DNA from: Eubacterium maltosivorans
GTDB taxonomy: Bacteria; Bacillota; Clostridia; Eubacteriales; Eubacteriaceae
DNA length: 64,000 nt
Direction of reading: 5' to 3'
Assembly (NCBI RefSeq): GCF_002441855.2
Contig: NZ_CP029487.1
Location: 2,170,001-2,234,000 of the forward strand
Shown one piece after another: positions 24,570-33,743 of the stretch. A program made the translations under genes and the position numbers. The notes under the pieces are model-generated. The model was not told the DNA's origin and made no database searches. It saw only the letters and a list, made by a program, of their open reading frames with translations. Each line of letters begins with the position of its first letter. The stretch's first letter is position 1.

Positions 24570-25895
24570 TTAGGACCGGATGGTAATTTTACCATCTTCA
24601 ACGGCAGTTACTTTACCGTCGATACTTGCGAAAATACGGGCGCCAAGGCTTCCTTCTGGAATTTCTCCGATCAGGGTACCCTTCTCAACAACATCCCCTA
24701 CACTCACAACCGGCTGGGCAGGTGCACCAATGTGCTGTGCCAGCTGAATGGTTACTTCAGTGAACTGTTTGTCGCAATCGACCATCGGAGCTGGCTGATC
24801 ATACTCATCCAGACCCAGACGTGAAATTAAACGATGTACGTTAAACTGTTTTGCTGATCTGAAAGGATCAGCTTTTTCGGGTTTGTCGTGATGTGGGTTT
24901 TTAATGCCTTTGCTACCTAATTCCCGCTTGAGTGTGATATTGAATTTCCAAGGCTGGAGATCCATAACACACGCATATTGACATAAGCCACATTCACAGC
25001 ATAAGAAAGCATTTGTAGCTTGAGTGGTCGTATCACAAGTTGAGCCATAGGCCGCGATTCGCATAAGCTTGTGCGGTTCAAGGTTATGCCCCAGACTGTG
25101 TCTCGGACAAACTTCTGTACATAAACTACACTGCATACACGCCATTCCAGCTAATTTTATCGTATCCTGGATGCTTCTTGTCTTTGATTCGATCAACGGA
25201 TGATCGCTCGGTAAAACAATAAAGCCCTTTGTGGTCTTTGTGACATAGGAGTCGATGTCGACAATTTTCCCCATCATTGGACCACCATTGATAATGACAA
25301 AATCGGAAATGGTTGTTCCGCCAGCCAGCTCAAGTGCTTCACGAACAGTAATTCCCAGCGGAACCTTTGTCGTGATTTTATTGCGGACTGCCCCCGTAAC
25401 AGTAATATATTTATCCACTACGGGCTTGTCCTCGTTCATTATATCATAAATATTGAGAAGTGTCTCTACATTTATGACTAAAGTTCCAACATTTAATGGA
25501 ATTCCACCCTCTGGAACGATTCTCCCTGTTGTTTCATATACCAGTGTTTGTTCATCACCGGCAGGATAGAAATTATTCATAATGTGAAGGTCGATTTTAG
25601 GAAAATTTGGTAAGTCCTGTCTTAAAGCGCCAATTGCCGGAATATATTTCTTTTTAAGTCCGACAATGCCTGCCTTTGCCTTGGTATGATCCATAACAGC
25701 CTGAAGAGCCACCAGCATGTGGTGGGCTCTCTCAGCCATTAACTGTTGGTCAACTCTTAACAAAGGCTCACATTCAGCACCGTTGACAATAACTGTATCA
25801 ACTTCAGCGTCGATTTTCACATGGGTTGGGAAGCCAGCCCCGCCGGCACCAATAATACCAGCGCTTTTGACTATTTCAACTAAATTTGTGCTCAT
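24570..25895 (-). CDS. pduS: PduS, RnfC-like flavo/iron-sulfur cobalamin reductase
   Basis: A 441-residue protein. GIIGAGGAGFPTHVK is the RnfC/Nqo1-like N-terminus, with SLBB-like segments in the middle. Two ferredoxin-type clusters are CMQCSLCTEVCP and CCECGLCQYACV at about 253-310, and a biotinyl/barrel-like C-terminus follows. PduS reduces cob(III/II)alamin for PduO and may exchange electrons with PduT. The ATG at 25895 with AGGGGTG is preferred to the GTG three codons upstream. Confidence 0.93.
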   Translation of the reverse strand: MSTNLVEIVKSAGIIGAGGAGFPTHVKIDAEVDTVIVNGAECEPLLRVDQQLMAERAHHMLVALQAVMDHTKAKAGIVGLKKKYIPAIGALRQDLPNFPKIDLHIMNNFYPAGDEQTLVYETTGRIVPEGGIPLNVGTLVINVETLLNIYDIMNEDKPVVDKYITVTGAVRNKITTKVPLGITVREALELAGGTTISDFVIINGGPMMGKIVDIDSYVTKTTKGFIVLPSDHPLIESKTRSIQDTIKLAGMACMQCSLCTEVCPRHSLGHNLEPHKLMRIAAYGSTCDTTTQATNAFLCCECGLCQYACVMDLQPWKFNITLKRELGSKGIKNPHHDKPEKADPFRSAKQFNVHRLISRLGLDEYDQPAPMVDCDKQFTEVTIQLAQHIGAPAQPVVSVGDVVEKGTLIGEIPEGSLGARIFASIDGKVTAVEDGKITIRS

Positions 25896-25915
25896 GAGCA
25901 ACACCCCTGTTATTG

Positions 25916-27325
25916 TTATTTAATATCGAATCCCCCAACGAGCACACATCTTCTTCTTCTTGCGAAGGATTTAGCAGATGTTAAGCCTTCACCGGTCGGG
26001 CCTGCAATCGTGAATGTCGGATAACCTTCACCACCGAAACCAATACCAGCGTAGGAAGGACCATTTTTAACGAAAATGGTCGTCTGGATTCTCTTAGCCA
26101 TTTCGGTTAATTTATCTACATTTTTGGAATGCATGATAGCGGTGTGTCTGTTTCCATGTTCAAGTTCAACAGCAACATCGATACCTTCATCAACGTTAGC
26201 AACACGAACGATTGGAAGAATTGGCATCATCAGTTCTTCTACAGCTAACAGATGATCTTTAGAAGTTTCACAGATTAATACGCGTGTATCTTCAGGAACA
26301 TCAAGGCCAGCTGCCGCTGCGATGTATTTAGCAGATTTACCAACAAAATCACGGCTCAGACGTCCTTCAGGACAAACCAGATCTGCTAAAGCGTCAATGG
26401 CTTTTTTGTCGGTGATTTCATACGCGCCGTTTTTCTTCATGTTGAAAATCAGATAGTCTGCTACCTGGTCAACAACAACGACTTCTTTTTCTGCAATACA
26501 TGGCAGGTTATTGTCGAAAGAACAGCCGTCGATAATATCTTTTGCTGCTTTTTCGATATCTGCAGTTTCGTCAACCAATGCCGGTGGATTACCAGCGCCG
26601 GCGCCAATGGCTTTTTTACCACTGGAAAGAACCGCTTTAACAACACCAGGACCGCCTGTTGCAACTAACATTCTGACTTTAGGATGAACCATCATTTCGT
26701 TAGCAGCTTCAATGGTCGGATTAGCACAGGTTACGATTAAGTTTCTCGGGCCACCGACGGAAACAATTGCTTCATTTAATAATTTAATGCATAAGAAGCT
26801 TGTTTTCAAAGCCTTTGGATGGGGTGAGAAAACAACCGCGTTACCGGCGGCTAACATACCAATACTGTTATTAACAATGGTTTCGTTTGGGTTTGTAGTC
26901 GGTGTAATCGCACCGATTACGCCAAAAGGTGATAACTCGAGCAAAGTACAGCCATCATCACCAGCCCATGCTTCTGTCAATAAATCTTCAACGCCTGGTG
27001 TACCAGTTGTTGCAAGACGGTGTTTAGCTAACTTGTGTTCATAGTTACCCATACCAGATTCTTCAACAACCATCGCGCAGATTGTTTCAACATTTTCTTT
27101 TTTGAGCATGATTTCACGCATTGCAGCAATCATCTGACGACGCAGTGCCAATGGTTTTTTCATGTACTCTTTCTGGGCAGCTGCAGCAGCTTCAATTGCA
27201 GCGTCCATGGTCTGGAAAACGCCGTCTTTGCCGTCTACTACCGGAGCACCGGTTTCTTCAGCATAGTCGATCTGATCCATTACCTTTTTTACAATATATT
27301 CAATACCTGTTGTATCAATATTCAT
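25916..27325 (-). CDS. pduP: PduP, CoA-acylating propionaldehyde dehydrogenase
   Basis: A 469-residue aldehyde dehydrogenase converting propionaldehyde, CoA and NAD+ to propionyl-CoA. The catalytic Cys276 lies in SFDNNLPCIAEKEV, with the NAD-binding TGGPGVVKAVLSSGKKA before it. The N-terminal IEYIVKKVMDQI is a short amphipathic helix of the kind that targets enzymes into the microcompartment lumen. Downstream are pduS and the other cofactor genes. Confidence 0.95.
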   Translation of the reverse strand: MNIDTTGIEYIVKKVMDQIDYAEETGAPVVDGKDGVFQTMDAAIEAAAAAQKEYMKKPLALRRQMIAAMREIMLKKENVETICAMVVEESGMGNYEHKLAKHRLATTGTPGVEDLLTEAWAGDDGCTLLELSPFGVIGAITPTTNPNETIVNNSIGMLAAGNAVVFSPHPKALKTSFLCIKLLNEAIVSVGGPRNLIVTCANPTIEAANEMMVHPKVRMLVATGGPGVVKAVLSSGKKAIGAGAGNPPALVDETADIEKAAKDIIDGCSFDNNLPCIAEKEVVVVDQVADYLIFNMKKNGAYEITDKKAIDALADLVCPEGRLSRDFVGKSAKYIAAAAGLDVPEDTRVLICETSKDHLLAVEELMMPILPIVRVANVDEGIDVAVELEHGNRHTAIMHSKNVDKLTEMAKRIQTTIFVKNGPSYAGIGFGGEGYPTFTIAGPTGEGLTSAKSFARRRRCVLVGGFDIK

Positions 27326-27364
27326 ACAGATTTCCTCCTGGATTCCTCTATTAAATCTTCTCTC

Positions 27365-28372
27365 TTATAAAATAGCTAATGCGCTTTGTGCAATGGCCAT
27401 ATCCTGGTCTGCTGTACCGCCGCTAACGCCGATACCGCCGACAACTTTTCCCTCAACAACGAGTGGATAACCACCACCGAAGGTCACAATACGGCCTTCA
27501 TTAGTAAATTGAATTCCAAAGAGTGCTCCATCTTCTTTTGCCAGATCAGTAACCTTATCGGTAGACATTTTCAACGCATTGGCTGTATAAGCCTTGTTAA
27601 CTGAAATATCCATACTGGCAAGCAAGGAATCTTCCATTCTTTCAAAATACGTTAAATTACCACCTGCATCAACAACGGAAAAAACAATAGGCACACCCAT
27701 TTCTTCTGCTTTAACCCTTGCTGCTGCTCCCATTCTCTTAGCAGTTGTCAGAAGTGAAAAGTCTTTTTTTTTCTCTTCTTCAGGAGCTTCTTCTGAAGGC
27801 GCTTCAGCCATTTTTATTTTTTCAACGACTCGTCTGACGACTTCTTTCACCATTTCGTTGTATTCTTCAGTTCTTGCGAGAACGAAAAGCAGATCGGAAA
27901 GACGGTTGGCAAATTTCACCAGTTCCGGTCTTACATCCGGATCCTTGTGGGTATATTCCACAATTCTTCTTTCGCCGCGCCGTACAACTGTACGAGCCAG
28001 ATGCAAGGCTGAGGATACAGGGTTTTTCCCTGGTACAATAAACGATTTTTGCGGGCCGATAACGGAAAGGTAATAGTCGAGTTTTTCTTCCATAAAGTCA
28101 ATGTCCGCCTGGGAAATCCCATCCTTTAACATTGCTTTGCCCTTTTCATCACTGGCGAGTTCCGCACCTAAAACGAAAATTCTTTCTTGTAAATGGTGGA
28201 GGATTTCGCGGATGTCATTGTCTTCAGATAAAGAATAGGCCAGGCCAATGGCTGAATTAGCTTCATCCATTGTACCGTAAGCTTCTACCCGAATATCATC
28301 TTTAGGCGTACGATTACCGCCGAACAAACCGGTTTCACCTTTGTCACCGCCTCTTGTATAGACATTTGGCAT
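27365..28372 (-). CDS. pduO: PduO, ATP:cob(I)alamin adenosyltransferase with C-terminal HbpS-like domain
   Basis: A 335-residue two-domain protein. The N-terminal adenosyltransferase (1-190) has YTRGGDKGETGLFGG for ATP and the Arg-rich RTVVRRGERR. The C-terminal domain (about 205-335) is of the haem-degrading/GlcG (PF03928) type, ending in VVGGIGVSGGTADQDMAIAQ. It makes adenosylcobalamin for the diol dehydratase inside the compartment. The fused form matches Salmonella PduO. Confidence 0.94.
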   Translation of the reverse strand: MPNVYTRGGDKGETGLFGGNRTPKDDIRVEAYGTMDEANSAIGLAYSLSEDNDIREILHHLQERIFVLGAELASDEKGKAMLKDGISQADIDFMEEKLDYYLSVIGPQKSFIVPGKNPVSSALHLARTVVRRGERRIVEYTHKDPDVRPELVKFANRLSDLLFVLARTEEYNEMVKEVVRRVVEKIKMAEAPSEEAPEEEKKKDFSLLTTAKRMGAAARVKAEEMGVPIVFSVVDAGGNLTYFERMEDSLLASMDISVNKAYTANALKMSTDKVTDLAKEDGALFGIQFTNEGRIVTFGGGYPLVVEGKVVGGIGVSGGTADQDMAIAQSALAIL

Positions 28373-28384
28373 ATTTTTACCTCA

Positions 28385-28663
28385 CTAAACAATTTGAATT
28401 TCGTCAACAATTCCAACGATAGTCATATCAAGCGGTGCCAGCTTGTCACCGTAAACATAACGGGCCGTACTACCGGTCGTTACAATGACGGTTTCGCCAA
28501 TACCCGCGCCGACAGAATCGACCGCAATGGCAGTGGACTGGCTGGAGTATTTTTCAAACTCCCCGTTTTCATTGATTTTTTTGATAATTAAAAGCTTGCA
28601 GCCCACAAGGTTTGAATCCTTCTGGGTTGAAACCACATTACCAACTACTTTTGCTAAATGCAT
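28385..28663 (-). CDS. pduN: BMC vertex protein (PduN/EutN/CcmL family)
   Basis: A 92-residue single OB-like domain forming pentamers that cap the icosahedral vertices. Family hallmarks: MHLAKVVGNVVSTQKDSNLVGCKLLI at the N-terminus, then VDSVGAGIGETVIVTTGSTAR and a C-terminal DMTIVGIVDEIQI. It is the only pentamer gene in the window. Confidence 0.95.
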   Translation of the reverse strand: MHLAKVVGNVVSTQKDSNLVGCKLLIIKKINENGEFEKYSSQSTAIAVDSVGAGIGETVIVTTGSTARYVYGDKLAPLDMTIVGIVDEIQIV

Positions 28664-28674
28664 TCAATCACCTA

Positions 28675-29511
28675 CTATATCTTTTCTACATGAAGACCAA
28701 GGGTAGCGATTGCTTCCTTAGCATATTCTGTAATGATAGCGTCCGCAGGCACTTTGATCACTTTGCTGTTGCGGTGTAACAAGACATCGCCGCGGCTGAT
28801 GATACGTTTTACAATCATTCCATCATCCGGTTCAAAGGGATCGGATTCCTTGGCTGTCTGTTCAGGCGCTGCACAGGCGCTGCTCTGAAGCGCGTCCTTG
28901 CAGCTGTCTTTTCCAACACAGCCGTCATACAGCTCATCTGAGCTGACCAGCTTGATTCCAAAGCTTTTTAGAGCCTTGAGGTTATTTCTCAGTAACTCAC
29001 GGTAGCCTTGTGGGGATTTTCCCATACCCAGCTGTGCTCTGACACTGTCATCCGGACAGGCGCCATTGATCGCGCAGACAACTGGTGTTCCGGCCATAAT
29101 TCCGTGGTTGATGAGGGTGAGCATTTCATTATCACAAATACCATGAGCAATTTTTGCCGCGGTATTAACAGTTGTCGCTGCAATAATGATTTGATCAACT
29201 TCACCGTAAAGTTCTTTCTGGGCTACCTTGGAACCACTGTTATAAATGGTGTCTAAGCCTAAGGTTTCCTGTATATAGCTCGGAGTGAATACGTGCATCG
29301 CCTCATCCGAAAGGAAAACCTTTAATTGCCAACCATCATTTTTTAACTTGACCAGTGAATCCATTGCCTGTTTAAACCCGATTGCCGCGCCGGAAAAAAC
29401 AACCAGCGCCGTTTTAGGTTTATTTTTTATTCTTTTGATGACTTCTTCGACAACCTTCTGGATAAAAGCGTCCATGAAGGCTTCACTGTTAATCAAATCT
29501 TTTAAGTCCAA
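28675..29511 (-). CDS. BMC-associated flavoprotein-family protein
   Basis: A 278-residue protein. It opens with an amphipathic helix (LKDLINSEAFMDAFIQKVVEEV), a probable encapsulation peptide. It then has a flavoprotein-like (PF02441-type) Rossmann domain, ALVVFSGAAIGFKQAMDSL to about residue 190, with INHGIMAGTPVVCAING. A Cys-rich linker (DGCVGKDSCKDALQSSACAA, 202-221) and a small C-terminal domain follow. Flavoprotein-like genes recur in BMC loci but their reaction is not established; an FMN-dependent redox or cofactor role is inference. TTG start. Confidence 0.75.
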   Translation of the reverse strand: MDLKDLINSEAFMDAFIQKVVEEVIKRIKNKPKTALVVFSGAAIGFKQAMDSLVKLKNDGWQLKVFLSDEAMHVFTPSYIQETLGLDTIYNSGSKVAQKELYGEVDQIIIAATTVNTAAKIAHGICDNEMLTLINHGIMAGTPVVCAINGACPDDSVRAQLGMGKSPQGYRELLRNNLKALKSFGIKLVSSDELYDGCVGKDSCKDALQSSACAAPEQTAKESDPFEPDDGMIVKRIISRGDVLLHRNSKVIKVPADAIITEYAKEAIATLGLHVEKI

Positions 29512-29529
29512 ATTATATCACCACATTCC

Positions 29530-30354
29530 TTACCTTTGACAATTAAAGGCTATCCCTAAAGGAGTTACCAACAAAGGTTCTACGGGTTTTACTGTTTTGA
29601 TGCCGATTTCTTTTTCAAAAACCTGTTCAAATTTATCAAAAACACAGGCCCCGCCGACCACATAAATGGTGTCGACATCATAGCCCTGGATAAAACGATG
29701 GACAATTGACGCCATCTTTTCCACAACTGGTTTAATGACTGGAAATATCTTTCGCTGGTCTTCATGCTTTTTCATTTCTTCCGCTTCTTCAAAGCTGATA
29801 TGATAAGCGCCTGCGATGACAAGACTCATATGAGTCCCGCCTGTTGCTTCATCGGCTGTAAAAATGACCTCGCCATTTTTCAGAATACTGATGCCCGTCG
29901 TACCACCCCCAACGTCTACAACAGCGCCGTTCTGGATCCCCAAAACGGTTGCGGCAGCCGTCGGTTCGTCGACTACGTTGGTAACGGTAAAATCAGCTGA
30001 ATCCACAACATTGGAAATAATTTTAGTGTTTCCATCCATAATTCCAGGTGGGATAGCGGTTGCGGCATTGGCATACGTTAGATCAACGCCAATAATTTTT
30101 TCGACTTCGGCTTTCAATGTTCTGACGATGTTCACCGCCCCGAGGTAATCCACGACAATCCCGTCTCTTACAACGTGAGCGCCCTGGGTAGCACCTGCTA
30201 CCGGACGGTTATTTTCGTCAACAACAGCTACAACGATGTTGGCTGTACCGAGGTCGACGCCAACCTTCAGGTTTCCCTGATATGGGTTTGCTCTTTTGGC
30301 TCTGATCAGTTCGTTAAACTCTAGTATTGTGTCATTACCGCTCTTCCAGTCCAT
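29530..30354 (-). CDS. eutJ: EutJ-family Hsp70/actin-fold chaperone-like protein
   Basis: A 274-residue actin-fold protein with phosphate-1 GVDLGTANIVVAVVDE, connect/phosphate-2 AVVDVGGGTTGISIL, and adenosine motif VDTIYVVGGACVFDKF. EutJ homologues sit in ethanolamine and propanediol BMC operons as presumed chaperones or reactivases. Its ATG overlaps the pduL stop (TAATG). A dedicated PduG/PduH reactivase is also encoded, so EutJ must serve something else, perhaps assembly. Confidence 0.88.
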   Translation of the reverse strand: MDWKSGNDTILEFNELIRAKRANPYQGNLKVGVDLGTANIVVAVVDENNRPVAGATQGAHVVRDGIVVDYLGAVNIVRTLKAEVEKIIGVDLTYANAATAIPPGIMDGNTKIISNVVDSADFTVTNVVDEPTAAATVLGIQNGAVVDVGGGTTGISILKNGEVIFTADEATGGTHMSLVIAGAYHISFEEAEEMKKHEDQRKIFPVIKPVVEKMASIVHRFIQGYDVDTIYVVGGACVFDKFEQVFEKEIGIKTVKPVEPLLVTPLGIAFNCQR

Positions 30355-31013
30355 TATTTCTCCTGCTTTTTAACAATTTTTAAAATATCATTATTTTTCA
30401 GTCCGGCGGCGTTGGCTTCATCGGTATCAATATGCATTTCATAAGCATATTTTGGTGACACGCGTACCAACACATCGCGGAACAGCGTAGGACGCAGCCC
30501 GCTGCTTTCTACACCTACACAATCGCCATCCTTCAGTCCCAGCTGTTCTGCAATGTCCGGAGTCATGTGAATGTGACGCAGTGCCGCGATGGCACCATGA
30601 TCCAGTTCAACACGGCCGCACGGTCCTTCCAGAATAAGTCCCGGTGTCCCTTCCAGCTTCCCGGATTCACGAATCGGCACATTCACACCTAAGGTTCGTG
30701 CATCGGTCATTGAAAGTTCAATCTGGGTTTCATTTCTTGCTGGTCCTAAAACTCTAACTTTAGGAAATTCACCTTTGGGTCCAATGATTTTTACACATTC
30801 TTCACATGCAAACTGACCAGGCTGTTTAACATCTTTCATATTTGTAAGCTGATGTCCTTTGCCGAATAAAATTTCGACATGTTCCTGTGTCAAGTGAAGA
30901 TGTTTATTGGAAACGCCCAAGGGCACGCGATTGGGAGCATCTTTTTCTGCCATTAATTTCTTGACAGTGTTGATGACAATCTCTTCAATCACTTTTCTTT
31001 CAATATCATTCAT
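30354..31013 (-). CDS. pduL: PduL, BMC-type phosphate propanoyltransferase
   Basis: A 219-residue Pta replacement converting propionyl-CoA to propionyl-phosphate and recycling CoA inside the shell. Metal-binding histidines lie in VSNKHLHLTQEHV and ALRHIHMTPDIA, with an Arg-rich active site between. The N-terminal IERKVIEEIVINTVKKLM is an amphipathic encapsulation-type helix. No PduW kinase gene follows in this window. Confidence 0.95.
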   Translation of the reverse strand: MNDIERKVIEEIVINTVKKLMAEKDAPNRVPLGVSNKHLHLTQEHVEILFGKGHQLTNMKDVKQPGQFACEECVKIIGPKGEFPKVRVLGPARNETQIELSMTDARTLGVNVPIRESGKLEGTPGLILEGPCGRVELDHGAIAALRHIHMTPDIAEQLGLKDGDCVGVESSGLRPTLFRDVLVRVSPKYAYEMHIDTDEANAAGLKNNDILKIVKKQEK

Positions 31014-31061
31014 TCGCTTACACCTTTTCTTTAAGATCTATGGATCTGCTGTTCGCAAGGA

Positions 31062-31508
31062 TTATTCTTCTTCTGTCGGTTGTTCTTCGACTGCTTCATC
31101 TTGTTCTTCAGAAATAGGCGCCAGTGTTTTTTCCACGGCGGTTGTCGGTTTTTTCTGGTCATACTTGTTAAAAACCCAGTAAGAATCCAGTTCCATCCGA
31201 TCGCGATCCTGTTCCGGATCAAAGCCCATTGTCTGGTTGTTATAGATCATCGGACCCAGCCCATCGGCCGGCCGTGCAATCACTTTGGTACTAAAGACGC
31301 CGCGTCCTTTGGCACAGGCAGCAGTTGCCGCTTCGACAGCAGCCTTAACCGCGCCCACATCGCCAACGACTTTAATGGTATGCATTCCGTCGCCTTTAGC
31401 GGATTCCAGTCCAAGCAACTCGACATTTGCTGATTTCACAGCAGCATCAGTGGCTTCAATGGCTGTTGCCAGCCCAATCGCTTCAATCAACCCTAATGCT
31501 TGTCTCAA
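31062..31508 (-). CDS. pduK: PduK-like BMC-H shell protein with acidic C-terminal tail
   Basis: A 148-residue protein: a canonical BMC-H domain (1-90, ALGLIEAIGLATAIEATDA through TKVIARPADGL), then a 55-residue extension with SYWVFNKYDQKKP and an Asp/Glu-rich end. Unlike some PduK tails it contains no cysteine cluster, so no Fe-S site is expected. TTG start. The tail would project from the hexamer and could bind cargo or an outside partner. Confidence 0.85.
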   Translation of the reverse strand: MRQALGLIEAIGLATAIEATDAAVKSANVELLGLESAKGDGMHTIKVVGDVGAVKAAVEAATAACAKGRGVFSTKVIARPADGLGPMIYNNQTMGFDPEQDRDRMELDSYWVFNKYDQKKPTTAVEKTLAPISEEQDEAVEEQPTEEE

Positions 31509-31523
31509 ATAAATCCCCCCTCA

Positions 31524-31889
31524 CTATTTAGCACTGCCAATATCTTTAAAAGGCATTCGTTTTACAAGTCTGGCCGCATTTGCGCCAATGGCTCTAAGGG
31601 TATTCTCATCGTCCTGAAGACAGACTGAAAACAACGGAGCGTTTTCTTTCAGCTTGATGTAATGTAAAACAATACTGTCGCCGATGCCGATGCCCACACC
31701 GAGATGTGAGACCTCAGCTGCTTTGTAAGCCAGCTCAACGCCGTCATTGTTGTCCCGTTCTTCAAGAGAATAAGGTAAACCTTCTTCTTCGATGCCTAAT
31801 AAAACCTGTGTGACAATGCTTTTATTGACAGAGTTTTTATTGTAATAAACCTTTATTTCTGGTTTTGGAGCTTCGAAGTTCACGTTCAT
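31524..31889 (-). CDS. pduH: PduH, diol dehydratase reactivase small subunit
   Basis: A 121-residue partner of PduG that helps release inactive cobalamin from the dehydratase. It contains the family IKVYYNKNSV, GVGIGIGDSIVLHY and ALGANAARLVKR-like (AIGANAARLVKR) segments. Start set at 31889, one base after the pduG stop codon, with AAGGTG in register; the longer ORF start overlaps pduG by 23 bases. Confidence 0.92.
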   Translation of the reverse strand: MNVNFEAPKPEIKVYYNKNSVNKSIVTQVLLGIEEEGLPYSLEERDNNDGVELAYKAAEVSHLGVGIGIGDSIVLHYIKLKENAPLFSVCLQDDENTLRAIGANAARLVKRMPFKDIGSAK

Positions 31890-31890
31890 G

Positions 31891-33705
31891 TTATTCACCT
31901 TCGCCGTACGCAAGTACTAAACCGGTGGCAACTGCGTTTCTTGGACCTTCTACACTTCTTATATTTGCTCTACCTGCTACAATACTGAATTTTGATAAAG
32001 CATCCGTTACCAGCTGCGGAATCTCGAAGTCGAGTGCGGAGCCGCCGACCAATGTAACAAACTCAATGTCTCTCACATTACCGGTCGGGCTGACCCGTTC
32101 CAATGAACGAATCGCGTTCATAACAAAAACTTTGGTTTTTGCTTCTCGGCGCACTGTACGGATTCTTTCCAGCGAATGGTTGCCCGGAATCGGAACCATG
32201 CCACTTGGTGTCAGAATAACGACACGTGCAAATGATCTCGGATCTAATGGTTCATCAAAAAATTGAACAGTTCCATCTTCATGACGAATATGGAATAAGC
32301 TTTCTACCTTTGCTAAAGGATATTTTTTAATATCTTCTGCCAGACCTGAGTCTTCGAAACCAAGTTCTGAACCGATAAGCATGGTGACCATGTTACCAGC
32401 GCCTGCCAGATGGATAGAATGTATTTCGCCAGCCCTGTTAATAATAGCAGCATCTGTCGATCCTGCGCCCATGTCAATGATCGCGAGCGGCTTATTGCTC
32501 CCCGGGGTGGTTAACGCACCGCGGATCGCCATGTCAGCTTCAACACCGCCGACTTCAACCTTAACGTTCAGTTCTTTTTCAAGAACTTCAGCAATCATGT
32601 TCATCTGTAATTTATCAGCCTTAACCATCGCGGCGATACCAACGGCGTTTTCCATGGAAAATTCGTCGGCCATACCACCCTTTACGCTCTGAGGCACAAA
32701 GGTGTCGACAGCTAATAAATCCTGAATTTTAATGTTCTGAGGATTCTGTTCGGTCAGGTTTGACATAACCTGTCTTACCTTTTCGAGCATACCGCCGGCG
32801 TTTGTTCCGGCTTCTCCCTTAACATCTTCGACAGGCGCAACGCTCCGGATTGCATCCATGATGATTTCCGCACCTTCATCAACATTAACTTCGGCTTTTT
32901 TATGTTCGCCCTGGATAATGATTTTACCGGCTGGGATTTTACGTTCTTTAACGTCCCCTGCTGGCGTTTTGATGACAACGGCAGAACGGTTCCCGATCAA
33001 GGCTCTTGATACAGGAACAACCTGTTTGGTTTCATCTGAGGATAAATCGAAGACTGTTGCAATCCCATAAGGATTGGATAATTGTTCAACAACGGCTCCT
33101 GGGGCCGCTACTTCTACAGCAGCACGCATTCCTAGCGGAACCTTATCAATTAAAGAAACTTCATCGACAATCGGGATCGGTTTATTCAAACGGTTATTAA
33201 TTAAAACGCCATCATCACGCTGGACAATGGCACCATTTACAAAAATGCCGTTTGCAACGGCCTGATTAATAATGCTGGAGGAACTCTCGAAGTCAACTTC
33301 GCGCGGAATGATGACAATAACCGAGTCGCCTTTTTTAACATTATTAATTTCCCTTATGTTTACAGTAACACCAACGCCGGTCCCCAATCCTCCCGGTGTG
33401 GAAGGATTGTGACCGATCATGGTTGATTCTGTAATAATTGTCTCAGTAATAGTTTCCATAGCCACATCACCAATAACTGGAGCGGCTTCATTGATTCTAA
33501 TTAAATCAACATTATCAACAGTTAGATTTGCTTTTTCTAGGGCTTGTTTTAGAGAGGCGAACACTCCATGAATGTTTTGACGTGTCCCTTTCATACCAGT
33601 GGTACTAACGATGCCACTGCTCAGGAACTCAGGTTTTCCGTCAGTATATCGGGCAAGTGCCGTTTCGGTACTTGCATTACCAATATCTATACCTGCAATA
33701 ATCAT
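31891..33705 (-). CDS. pduG: PduG, diol dehydratase reactivase large subunit
   Basis: A 604-residue Hsp70-like ATPase that reactivates inactivated diol dehydratase by exchanging damaged cobalamin. N-terminal IAGIDIGNASTETALA is the phosphate-1 loop; IDMGAGSTDAAII (residues about 420) is phosphate-2; FVTLVGGSALDFEIPQ is the adenosine motif. The ATG at 33705 with GGAGGAAG is chosen over the longer ORF start. Length matches Salmonella PduG. Confidence 0.96.
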   Translation of the reverse strand: MIIAGIDIGNASTETALARYTDGKPEFLSSGIVSTTGMKGTRQNIHGVFASLKQALEKANLTVDNVDLIRINEAAPVIGDVAMETITETIITESTMIGHNPSTPGGLGTGVGVTVNIREINNVKKGDSVIVIIPREVDFESSSSIINQAVANGIFVNGAIVQRDDGVLINNRLNKPIPIVDEVSLIDKVPLGMRAAVEVAAPGAVVEQLSNPYGIATVFDLSSDETKQVVPVSRALIGNRSAVVIKTPAGDVKERKIPAGKIIIQGEHKKAEVNVDEGAEIIMDAIRSVAPVEDVKGEAGTNAGGMLEKVRQVMSNLTEQNPQNIKIQDLLAVDTFVPQSVKGGMADEFSMENAVGIAAMVKADKLQMNMIAEVLEKELNVKVEVGGVEADMAIRGALTTPGSNKPLAIIDMGAGSTDAAIINRAGEIHSIHLAGAGNMVTMLIGSELGFEDSGLAEDIKKYPLAKVESLFHIRHEDGTVQFFDEPLDPRSFARVVILTPSGMVPIPGNHSLERIRTVRREAKTKVFVMNAIRSLERVSPTGNVRDIEFVTLVGGSALDFEIPQLVTDALSKFSIVAGRANIRSVEGPRNAVATGLVLAYGEGE

Positions 33706-33743
33706 ATCGCTTCCTCCAAACAATTTCCTGGATTATGTTGTGC

